Shown here: positions 51,950-58,502 of the stretch, piece by piece
Position numbering within the stretch: position 1 is the stretch's first letter
Layout: every line of letters begins with the position of its first letter
Virus record (IMG/VR): IMGVR_UViG_3300020438_000007
Span: 1 to 64,000 of that record
DNA: 64,000 nt
Reading direction: 5' to 3' (one strand)
DNA from: a virus
Position numbers and translations under genes: made by a program
Notes under the pieces: model-generated
Database searches by the model: none
The model's input: the letters and a program-made list of their open reading frames with translations, nothing else
What the model was told of the DNA's origin: nothing

Positions 51950-52414
51950 TTAACCCTCGTTTAGTGTACCTCTAGATCTACGGAGAACTCGTAGTTCCTC
52001 AAAGTCTTTTTGTTTTTTACCACCATCATATGGCCAAGCATAACCCTCACCAATCATTTCTTCGTTGATTGACACAGGCTCGTCCCCAATGTAAAGCCAA
52101 CCAAGAAGACGCCCATATTTGCCAACCCCACCGACAAGTTCAGTACGGATAAGAAGATCATCGTCACCAGCCACCGCCTTCTGGAGTTTCTCTTTGAGCC
52201 AATTCGTCGCATCAATTCCAAGAGCTTTCTCCTCTAAGTCTCTAGTTCTTTTCTCAGGTGTGTCAATACCAGCAACTCGAACTCTCTCTTTCTTCGTCAG
52301 ATCAAATCCAAGATCAATAGTAACATCGATAGTATCTCCGTCAACTACCTTGTTAATTTTCGTCACTCGGAAGTTGTAACAACTCTTTCGTGACGGTGGG
52401 GTCATTGCTCCCAT
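51950..52414 (-). CDS. Thermonuclease-like protein (SNase fold)
   Basis: A 154-residue staphylococcal-nuclease-like protein: KVVDGDTIDVTIDLGF, RVRVAGIDTPEKR (catalytic Arg and Asp region), then GKYGRLLGWLYIGD and a C-terminal RRSRGTLNEG. The fold matches thermonucleases that cut DNA and RNA with calcium. A GGAG at a proper distance supports the ATG at 52414. It may help degrade host DNA or act in the virion; no signal peptide is seen. Confidence 0.85.
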   Translation of the reverse strand: MGAMTPPSRKSCYNFRVTKINKVVDGDTIDVTIDLGFDLTKKERVRVAGIDTPEKRTRDLEEKALGIDATNWLKEKLQKAVAGDDDLLIRTELVGGVGKYGRLLGWLYIGDEPVSINEEMIGEGYAWPYDGGKKQKDFEELRVLRRSRGTLNEG

Positions 52415-52604
52415 AGTAAAACTCCATTAATGCTTTATTTATGGAGTCTTCTGGGGAAGTTCTCCATCGTTTCCGCCTTTCATTTCTTGCTTCTTCAAAC
52501 GCTTCATAAAGTTGGTCGTATATATCATCCCCCATCATCGGACTTGCCATGACTGGCATGGCTGTCATGAGAGTGAGTAACATCATTCGGAAAAAAATGG
52601 TCAT
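52353..52604 (-). CDS. Small secreted protein
   Basis: An 83-residue protein with a signal peptide (MTIFFRMMLLTLMTAMPVMA) and an acidic, helical mature part (DIYDQLYEAFEEARNERRKR). Its 3' end overlaps the thermonuclease start by 62 bases and its 5' end overlaps another small gene. It may act in the periplasm, perhaps with the nuclease. Confidence 0.62.
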   Translation of the reverse strand: MTIFFRMMLLTLMTAMPVMASPMMGDDIYDQLYEAFEEARNERRKRWRTSPEDSINKALMEFYYGSNDPTVTKELLQLPSDEN

Positions 52605-52683
52605 ATCTTATAATATAGTATATTAGAATAGAAATTGCAACCAGCAGTATAAAAATCATCCATACAATACTCCAGACTATCAT
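52525..52683 (-). CDS. Membrane protein with His-rich tail, overlapping frame
   Basis: A 52-residue protein (MIVWSIVWMIFILLVAISIL, then a His/Ser/Asp-rich tail ending SHGKSDDGG). Its start overlaps the stop of the gene at 52680 (ATGA), and its last 80 bases lie in another frame inside the secreted-protein gene. The coupling argues for a real gene; the overlap argues for care. Confidence 0.5.
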   Translation of the reverse strand: MIVWSIVWMIFILLVAISILIYYIIRYDHFFPNDVTHSHDSHASHGKSDDGG

Positions 52684-52910
52684 AATGTTCTCTCTTTTGA
52701 CTTAATGAGATCAATCCTTGCTCTTAAATTTACTTCAGAATCTCTTTGAAGATGTCCATAAAACATATTCATATGAGTTTCAACCGTCTTCCATCCATGA
52801 TATTTTTTATGAGATCTTACCTTCATATAGTAGTCATGGAGTAGAAGTTTGGCATCATGTACCGTCATCCACTCATGTATTAGAGTTAAGTTGATGGCAT
52901 CCTGTTCCAT
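52680..52910 (-). CDS. Hypothetical protein
   Basis: A 76-residue soluble protein (MEQDAINLTLIHEWMTVHDA), His- and Met-rich and helical. No recognised motif. It lies between two small genes in a tightly packed unit. Confidence 0.62.
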   Translation of the reverse strand: MEQDAINLTLIHEWMTVHDAKLLLHDYYMKVRSHKKYHGWKTVETHMNMFYGHLQRDSEVNLRARIDLIKSKERTL

Positions 52911-52911
52911 T

Positions 52912-53199
52912 TTACAAAGTCCTTTCTAATCTGGTTGTTGCTTGGTCGGGAAAGTCTCTAGGTCTACTGTCGGTTGCGTTGTCGGTCTTGGGAGAACCTT
53001 CGTTCGCCTTCATAGTATGTTGATAGTTTGGTCTTGGGTATCTGATACGAAAGGGATCAGGCATCCAGTATGTTACTTGCCATTCTTGTTCTGGACATAA
53101 CTCAAGATGTTTCTCTACAGTATGGGAGAAACTACCAAGTTGAATGTAACCATCGTGACTGACACATCTGCCATCGCCAGTGTCAACCAAGAACATCAT
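52912..53199 (-). CDS. Hypothetical protein
   Basis: A 95-residue protein starting MMFLVDTGDGRCVSHDGYI, with a C-terminal Pro/Arg-rich tail. The ATG at 53199 (or one codon later) is chosen over a TTG at 53226 that would overlap the previous gene more. No family recognised. Confidence 0.6.
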   Translation of the reverse strand: MMFLVDTGDGRCVSHDGYIQLGSFSHTVEKHLELCPEQEWQVTYWMPDPFRIRYPRPNYQHTMKANEGSPKTDNATDSRPRDFPDQATTRLERTL

Positions 53200-53207
53200 T
53201 TTACTAC

Positions 53208-53507
53208 TCAATCTCTTTGTCTCCAATCGTCAGATCTTTCTTGATGAAACCAGTCTACCACTTCATCTGGATTAAAGAAACCCCTACGGTGATTGTTTGA
53301 ATCGGGGTCTCCTAAATTCAAACCGTTAAGAAAAGAATCGTCTGGATTCGTATTCATACGTCTTGCTGTACTCAGCATACCTCTTGCGGACGTATTTGCT
53401 TTTGCTAATTTCTGTGCCCATATCATATCATCTATACTTACTTCTGTGCCTGCTGCGATAGATTTACATATGCCTTCTAGGCGAAGGCGATAAGCGGTGG
53501 ATAGCAT
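53208..53507 (-). CDS. Conserved small protein
   Basis: A 99-residue protein (MLSTAYRLRLEGICKSIAAG) with two helical blocks (VSIDDMIWAQKLAKANTSAR) and a basic C-terminal half. I recall similar cyanophage proteins but not a function. Confidence 0.65.
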   Translation of the reverse strand: MLSTAYRLRLEGICKSIAAGTEVSIDDMIWAQKLAKANTSARGMLSTARRMNTNPDDSFLNGLNLGDPDSNNHRRGFFNPDEVVDWFHQERSDDWRQRD

Positions 53508-53517
53508 TTGTTAATGT

Positions 53518-53545
53518 GTAGTATTACTATAATTTATAATACTAC
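53518..53545 (-). terminator. Inverted repeat at the PTOX stop
   Basis: GTAGTATTA (53518-53526) pairs perfectly with TAATACTAC (53537-53545); the PTOX stop codon (53542) is inside the right arm. It is AT-rich with no clear T-run, so it may stabilise the mRNA end or act as a weak terminator. The loop also contains TATAAATT, a late-promoter-like box (7/8), so it could serve the gene at 53507. Confidence 0.4.
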
Positions 53546-54045
53546 ATTACCATAGACATTGCATGTTGCAATTCTTTAGCATGTTGTAATTCGTCTTCTG
53601 CAATCTCTTGTATCTTTGTATCTTCTGGATGAACACTTAAATATTTTGTGTAGGTTTCAAATGCGTGCTTTTCTATCTTCATGTTTATGTCGTAAGCGTC
53701 CACAGGATCAATGAGATAATACCCAACCATGATCCAATAATAAACCAGAACAAGATGCTTGGCACAGAAACGGTCGATCCAATATTTATTTCCTTCCCTG
53801 CGTTCCATCTCTTCCAAGTGTTCTGTTTCATTGAGAGCCTGATAGAAGTGTTCTTTCATCAAGTATATATGATCCTTTCCTCTAAGTCCAAGGGATTCTC
53901 TAAAGTGTAACACACTGATAAATGCAAAGTAGGGTGCTCTCGCAATGACTTCCAATACCCAGAACCTTTGGAAAGGTCTGTTATGGTAAAGGAAGTCAAG
54001 TATTCCTATGGTTACACTTAATATTATAGTGTTAAATTGTTTCAT
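53542..54045 (-). CDS. PTOX: Plastoquinol terminal oxidase
   Basis: A 167-residue member of the alternative oxidase family (PTOX). The di-iron site is visible as RFWVLEVIARAPY (E32), LNETEHLEEM (ExxH), and EDELQHA (ExxH), with central hydrophobic and Tyr/Trp-rich helices. PTOX moves electrons from plastoquinol to oxygen; in phage-infected cyanobacteria it is thought to relieve over-reduction of the quinone pool. Its first codon overlaps a tiny membrane-peptide gene (ATGA). Confidence 0.92.
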   Translation of the reverse strand: MKQFNTIILSVTIGILDFLYHNRPFQRFWVLEVIARAPYFAFISVLHFRESLGLRGKDHIYLMKEHFYQALNETEHLEEMERREGNKYWIDRFCAKHLVLVYYWIMVGYYLIDPVDAYDINMKIEKHAFETYTKYLSVHPEDTKIQEIAEDELQHAKELQHAMSMVM

Positions 54046-54134
54046 TGTGCGTAGGCAATTTGCGGTAAGTATATCATTGCGAATGTAATTGCTGTAAATA
54101 TTATAATAGTAGATGCTATTGGGAAATGTTTCAT
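54042..54134 (-). CDS. 30-residue membrane peptide before PTOX
   Basis: Encodes MKHFPIASTIIIFTAITFAM and an end YLPQIAYAQ. It overlaps both the upstream gene and PTOX by ATGA, so it would be made at a fixed ratio with PTOX. It could be a small subunit or anchor of the oxidase, or a leader peptide for translational coupling. Function inferred from place only. Confidence 0.55.
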   Translation of the reverse strand: MKHFPIASTIIIFTAITFAMIYLPQIAYAQ

Positions 54135-54295
54135 ACGTCTTCTTTCAGAATTTCATACAAAGAAAAAGGATGTTCCTGTAGATAGGGAACATCCTTCTTC
54201 GCTTGTTCTTGTGCTTGAAATGAGGTTTCTGCGTATTCGCAGATATGATGCTCAAAATTCTCTTTGTCGTGCCAACCAAGGGTGTAGTGGGACAT
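54131..54295 (-). CDS. Small soluble protein, first gene of the PTOX unit
   Basis: A 54-residue protein (MSHYTLGWHDKENFEHHICE) with several His and acidic residues. It follows an exact late promoter and is coupled by ATGA to the membrane peptide. Its coding region contains the stem GGATGTTCC/GGAACATCC followed by T-rich sequence, which could cause partial termination. No family recognised. Confidence 0.62.
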   Translation of the reverse strand: MSHYTLGWHDKENFEHHICEYAETSFQAQEQAKKDVPYLQEHPFSLYEILKEDV

Positions 54296-54320
54296 GATAG
54301 TTTCAACTCCAGTACGCTAT

Positions 54321-54328
54321 TATTTATA
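54321..54328 (-). promoter_or_regulatory. Exact late promoter for the PTOX unit
   Basis: TATAAATA on the minus strand exactly matches the T4 late consensus and lies 26 bases before the first gene of the PTOX unit (54295). A GGAG follows before the start codon. It points to late rather than early expression of PTOX. Confidence 0.75.
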
Positions 54329-54373
54329 ATAACATACTAGGTATAAACCACTAGTTATGTGTGGACTTACTGA

Positions 54374-54646
54374 CTATCCGATTGTGTATCCAGCTGCTGC
54401 ACCCAAGACTTCAGCATTGGCCGCAAAGATTGCTTCGGTTGATTTTTTCTCTACAAACTCAACAGTATTGGCCGGCATTGTGAACGTTCCTGTTGTGGTT
54501 GATCCACCAACAGAATCAATAACACTTACCAATCTTGCAGTGCTACCATTGTTAACAAGACGCACTACCGTCGCACTTCCGAATGTAGAAGCATTAGCAG
54601 CATCTGTGCCACATGCGGCTTGAGTTCCTTTTATGTTAGTTAACAT
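54374..54646 (-). CDS. Small virion-type protein
   Basis: A 90-residue protein (MLTNIKGTQAACGTDAANAS) of beta strands rich in Thr, Val and Gly. No signal peptide. Its place after the internal head-protein block suggests a minor structural protein. Conserved in appearance among cyanophages from memory. Confidence 0.68.
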   Translation of the reverse strand: MLTNIKGTQAACGTDAANASTFGSATVVRLVNNGSTARLVSVIDSVGGSTTTGTFTMPANTVEFVEKKSTEAIFAANAEVLGAAAGYTIG

Positions 54647-54652
54647 GATTCC

Positions 54653-56200
54653 TTAATAACCTCTCTTATATTTAGCGGATTCATCCTCTGGGTTGATGAT
54701 GATTGTATTTTTACCACTCATGGGTTTAATCTCTTTGTTCTTATCTGGATACTTTTTATCAGTTTCCCAGATAAATTCTTCACGCCAGTCAGAGTATGAC
54801 TCATTTCTTTGTTCAGAGACTCCCATTTTTTTCAGTGCTGCTGCTTTTGCTTTATCCTTCTGCATCTGAGCATAGGTTCTCATGTTTTTCTTGCCCGCAG
54901 CCTTTGCCTCCTGTTCCGCTTTGATGAAATTAGTTGCCTCTTTGACTTCTTTTGCCTTTTCATCTCTCAATCCTTGAATGATTTTATCTGCTGCGTTTCT
55001 TGTCTGCTCTTTACTACTTGCTTTAGTTGCTGGTCTACCCCTCTTACCACTAGTAGATCCTTTTGGTCTACCAGCTTTCTTCGGAACTGATGTTGCCTTA
55101 ACAGTGATTGCCTTATCTCCACTCTCATCATCTTTCTTTCCCTGTGCTTTCATGGCGGCCATGAGTCTATTAGCGCCTGCGTCAGACTTCTTGTTCTTCT
55201 CATTCTGATTGATAGCAGCTTTGACTGCACCCTTCACTATAGGAGAATTGGTCTTCCCACCTTCTCCACCTGTTGTAGTAAGTTTTCCGCCTGGTGATCT
55301 TACAATGTTTCCAATTTTCTGTCCAGAGTCTTTCTCTACTTGGTTCTTAGCAGAGGTGTCTTTCGATGCTGTTTTAATCTGTTTTTCAACTGTTTTATTA
55401 TCAGGCGATTTTGTGAACTTCCTCATCGACGAAGAGTCTTTACTCTGTGTGGGAGTCTTGGATGTATCATTAGTAGTTTGTTTCCTTACCTTTCTAGATT
55501 CTCTATACTTATCCTCTGCTGTTTTTCTTGCAGCTGCTCTTCTTTCCTGGCCTGGTCTATACTTTTCAGCATCACCTGTGATAGTTTTACCACCAGAAGT
55601 TTTTACTTCTTGGGGTTTGTCCATACCAATAAACTTTTTGCCAACACCCTTAAGTGCTGTACCAAGTACACCCCTAGTTCCAGTACCACCAGTAGTAACT
55701 TTATCTGAATCAGAACCTGTAACTTTACTTCTTGGTAATCCTTTTGTGTCTTGTGCTTTCTTTTTATCTTTATAAGCAGAGATGCCACCACCAATAGTAG
55801 ATTGAGCTCTACCAGCCAGGGCTCTCATATTAGTTCCAAGTCCAGTTCCTCTGGTTGCATCTTCTTTATCTGGTCTGTATTTTGCAAATCCTGATACAGC
55901 TCCGCCTACTGCGGAAAGTTGTCTTTGTCCTCTATCAGACGATGCGTACTTACTTGCTCTATCTTTATTCCTATCTAACGTCGCCTGTATCCCTCTTTTC
56001 TTAGTTCCATCGTTTAATCTTCCAGCCCTTGTAGGAATACTAGGAGCCTGAGCACCTTTAGTTACAGGAGATCTAGCTCCTGTAGTGGTGGACTTAACAG
56101 AAGCTGTAGTTTTAGTTTTATCAAAACGTTTTGAGACATCCACTCCAACAATCTCAGTTATTGGAGACTGTTCATATTCAAATTGTTCAAAGCTTTTCAT
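54653..56200 (-). CDS. Internal-type head protein with AT-hook-like motifs
   Basis: A 515-residue very Lys-rich protein starting MKSFEQFEYEQSPITEIVG, an internal-protein-like leader. Near residues 380-396 it has two AT-hook-like cores (AGRPKGSTSG and KRGRPATKA). The C-terminus has SYSDWREEFIWETDKKYPD and ends KYKRGY. It is probably packaged with DNA in the capsid or binds phage DNA before packaging. Confidence 0.7.
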   Translation of the reverse strand: MKSFEQFEYEQSPITEIVGVDVSKRFDKTKTTASVKSTTTGARSPVTKGAQAPSIPTRAGRLNDGTKKRGIQATLDRNKDRASKYASSDRGQRQLSAVGGAVSGFAKYRPDKEDATRGTGLGTNMRALAGRAQSTIGGGISAYKDKKKAQDTKGLPRSKVTGSDSDKVTTGGTGTRGVLGTALKGVGKKFIGMDKPQEVKTSGGKTITGDAEKYRPGQERRAAARKTAEDKYRESRKVRKQTTNDTSKTPTQSKDSSSMRKFTKSPDNKTVEKQIKTASKDTSAKNQVEKDSGQKIGNIVRSPGGKLTTTGGEGGKTNSPIVKGAVKAAINQNEKNKKSDAGANRLMAAMKAQGKKDDESGDKAITVKATSVPKKAGRPKGSTSGKRGRPATKASSKEQTRNAADKIIQGLRDEKAKEVKEATNFIKAEQEAKAAGKKNMRTYAQMQKDKAKAAALKKMGVSEQRNESYSDWREEFIWETDKKYPDKNKEIKPMSGKNTIIINPEDESAKYKRGY

Positions 56201-56207
56201 GTGTATC

Positions 56208-57059
56208 CTACTTCTGGATGGACTTGTGTGCTTTAAGAATAGAACTTGCGTGTTTCTCTACAGTCTCTTCTGACATAGTTTCTTCCACTTCCTCTTCTTG
56301 TTTAGAGAACGAAACTGGACTCTTGACATTGAAACTCTCGTTCTTAGGACGGCAATCATTCACCATCTTGTTTCCTTTCTTCTTCATTCCGACTTTCTTA
56401 TGAGTATCCCAACAGGCAACTTCATCTACGTTCTCTACTTCTTCCTTCTTCATTGCCTTTCCGATTGCGTCACGACGATTCTTAAGGTATGAATCAGACT
56501 TATCTACATCACCATCATTATCAACATCAGCATCTTCCTTTCCGACTGGATCTAATTTCTTTTTCTTTTTCTTTCCTTCCTCTAAAGGAGTTACTTGATA
56601 CCTTGTACCAGACATCTCTCCAAGAGTAGTAAGGTTTGCTGCAACCTGATCCCAGAGTCTATTGGCCAAGTTCTCATCTGGATTACCTAATGGTTTTGGA
56701 GTAACAACATCAGTAATCTCATGAGTTAAATTACCATCCATATCATGCAATTCAACAGATTCACTGTTGTTAAGTTGACCCTTTCCTCTAAGTTTATCAG
56801 CAGTATCTTTAACTTTTCCGACACCATCAGCAACAGCACCAACCTTACCAGCAATGTTTGCAGCCTTAGAAAGTCCACCCATTACTTTAGCACCCTTAAT
56901 GGCACCCATGGCGGCCTTTGCTGCCAGTAAAGAACCAGTAACTACAGCCTCATCAGTCTGTTCCTTATCATCATGCTCGATGACTTTACCATCAGTATCT
57001 TTCTGATGATGTTCATACATTGATTTATAAGCATTAACCAGTTTTGAATCGTCAGTCAT
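56208..57059 (-). CDS. Virion-type protein with calcium-binding loop
   Basis: A 283-residue protein starting MTDDSKLVNAYKSMYEHHQK. It has a hydrophobic Ala/Gly-rich segment (about residues 40-75), a Lys run (KKKKKKL), and an EF-hand or dockerin-like loop DADVDNDGDVDKSDSY with acidic residues at all ligand positions. A second part is Glu-rich. It is probably a structural or internal protein. A late promoter lies just before the gene. Confidence 0.68.
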   Translation of the reverse strand: MTDDSKLVNAYKSMYEHHQKDTDGKVIEHDDKEQTDEAVVTGSLLAAKAAMGAIKGAKVMGGLSKAANIAGKVGAVADGVGKVKDTADKLRGKGQLNNSESVELHDMDGNLTHEITDVVTPKPLGNPDENLANRLWDQVAANLTTLGEMSGTRYQVTPLEEGKKKKKKLDPVGKEDADVDNDGDVDKSDSYLKNRRDAIGKAMKKEEVENVDEVACWDTHKKVGMKKKGNKMVNDCRPKNESFNVKSPVSFSKQEEEVEETMSEETVEKHASSILKAHKSIQK

Positions 57060-57095
57060 GATAGTAAAAAAATTAGATAGGCCTTGATCTATCCT

Positions 57096-57103
57096 TATTT
57101 ATC
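57096..57103 (-). promoter_or_regulatory. Late promoter
   Basis: GATAAATA (seven of eight of the late consensus) lies 37 bases before the start of the gene at 57059 and overlaps the stop of the nucleotidyltransferase gene. Confidence 0.5.
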
Positions 57104-58466
57104 CCTTTCCAACTTTGTAAGGTATAGATGTATCATTATATTTTACTCCAGGTCCACTAGGAGGATCATTAGGATTCTTTACTTTCTTGCCATCATGGTA
57201 AGAACCACTGGTAATTGGTTTAATAATAGGATCATTATTCCATTTCTTATCACCTTGGCCTGGTGTCATTCTCTGCATGTATTGTCTATACTCATCTGTC
57301 CCTACATCATATGCCTCTGTCAAGTCTTTTAACCATGCTTTGTACATAGTAGACTCTGGAGTTTGTACGATAACATGATTCGCACCTCTTCTAGTAATTC
57401 TACCTCTCACTCCAGTGTTTACATTCTCTACTAATGATCCTACTTTATAACATTGCTCGTTGAGATATGCAATTCTCAATCCAAATGGATCTAACTTAGG
57501 TGCATACTGCCATGTCTCAGAAGCTAATGATCCTCTAAGTTGATCATCAGTGGCTCCCATAGATTTTTGAATGAGGTTGAAGAGATTTTTTTTCTCCATA
57601 TTACCTAAGTTGGGAATACCTTTTGCAAATCCTTTGAAGTCATCCTTTGCTACTGCATCTCTCATCTTAGATGCAGACATACCCTCTACACCATCTGAGT
57701 CTGGATCTCTTGCACCAGCAGATATGACTTGAAGATCCTCAAAATCATATAAGTCACCATTATATTTCTGTGCAAGACTTTGGAATTCGGAGAGTCTATC
57801 TTGTCCTACAACTATTGTTATTGCTTTGTATCCTAGATTGAAGGCACCTGTAAGAACATCAAATATAGTTCTTGCATTAGGATCATCTTTGATATCCTCT
57901 TCATAATCTGGGAACATCTTCCTCATATATTCTATTTTCGCACCAGGCTGTAGAGGATTCTTCTTAGAATCTACACTACGACTTGGATATACCTTCAAGT
58001 CAAATCCTAGTCTGTTTGCTTCTGATTTTGCTTTTTGTAATAACTTTTCGTGTCCTACTGTTGGTGGATTGAATCTACCAAATACAACTACTGCACCCTC
58101 GCTAGCAGGATTTCCCATCACCTCTGCTGTCTGTTTATCCGATTCGCCAGGCTCAGGTGATTTGGTTGCGGTAGAAGAAGGATCTTCCTTTGGTTTTGGT
58201 TTTGGAGAAGATGCAACTGGAGCAGGTGCTTTCTTCTGGACAGTGGGTTTCTCAGGTGTGGCAACTTTAGTAGATTTTGGATCGTCGGTGGCGGCCGCAC
58301 CCCCTCCTCCTGTGTATTGAAGTTTACCGCTTACAGTTTTTGCAACGAATTTACCCTTAGCATCATACCAGCCTCCATGACCGTCGCCCTTTAGTCCCTT
58401 GAGTTTAGCCTCAGTGGATGCAGCAGTCTTTACAGCTTCTGTTAAAAATTGACCGAAGGATTTCAC
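57099..58466 (-). CDS. Nucleotidyltransferase (HxGH) with capsid-targeting-like leader
   Basis: A 455-residue protein. The GTG start at 58466 gives MKSFGQFLTEAV, close to the T4 internal-protein targeting leader, with a LTE-A protease site after residue 10. A TTG at 58475 would add three residues. Residues 11-115 are a linker; residues 126-260 form a nucleotidyltransferase core with GRFNPPTVGH (HxGH-type) and MSASKMR (the ISxxxxR motif of NMN/NaMN adenylyltransferases). Its substrate could be an NAD precursor or a CTP-dependent sugar. A packaged enzyme is inferred. Confidence 0.78.
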   Translation of the reverse strand: MKSFGQFLTEAVKTAASTEAKLKGLKGDGHGGWYDAKGKFVAKTVSGKLQYTGGGGAAATDDPKSTKVATPEKPTVQKKAPAPVASSPKPKPKEDPSSTATKSPEPGESDKQTAEVMGNPASEGAVVVFGRFNPPTVGHEKLLQKAKSEANRLGFDLKVYPSRSVDSKKNPLQPGAKIEYMRKMFPDYEEDIKDDPNARTIFDVLTGAFNLGYKAITIVVGQDRLSEFQSLAQKYNGDLYDFEDLQVISAGARDPDSDGVEGMSASKMRDAVAKDDFKGFAKGIPNLGNMEKKNLFNLIQKSMGATDDQLRGSLASETWQYAPKLDPFGLRIAYLNEQCYKVGSLVENVNTGVRGRITRRGANHVIVQTPESTMYKAWLKDLTEAYDVGTDEYRQYMQRMTPGQGDKKWNNDPIIKPITSGSYHDGKKVKNPNDPPSGPGVKYNDTSIPYKVGKG

Positions 58467-58491
58467 AAATATCAATAGACGAGTACAGTTT

Positions 58492-58499
58492 TATTTATC
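58492..58499 (-). promoter_or_regulatory. Late promoter for the nucleotidyltransferase
   Basis: GATAAATA (seven of eight bases) lies 26 bases before the GTG start at 58466, consistent with late expression of a virion-bound protein. Confidence 0.5.
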
Positions 58500-58502
58500 C
58501 TA

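Noticed and set aside
54166-54198. GGATGTTCC/GGAACATCC hairpin followed by TTTTTC
   Set aside because: It looks like a terminator but lies inside a conserved-looking coding frame (54131-54295) that is coupled to the next gene, so full termination there is unlikely.
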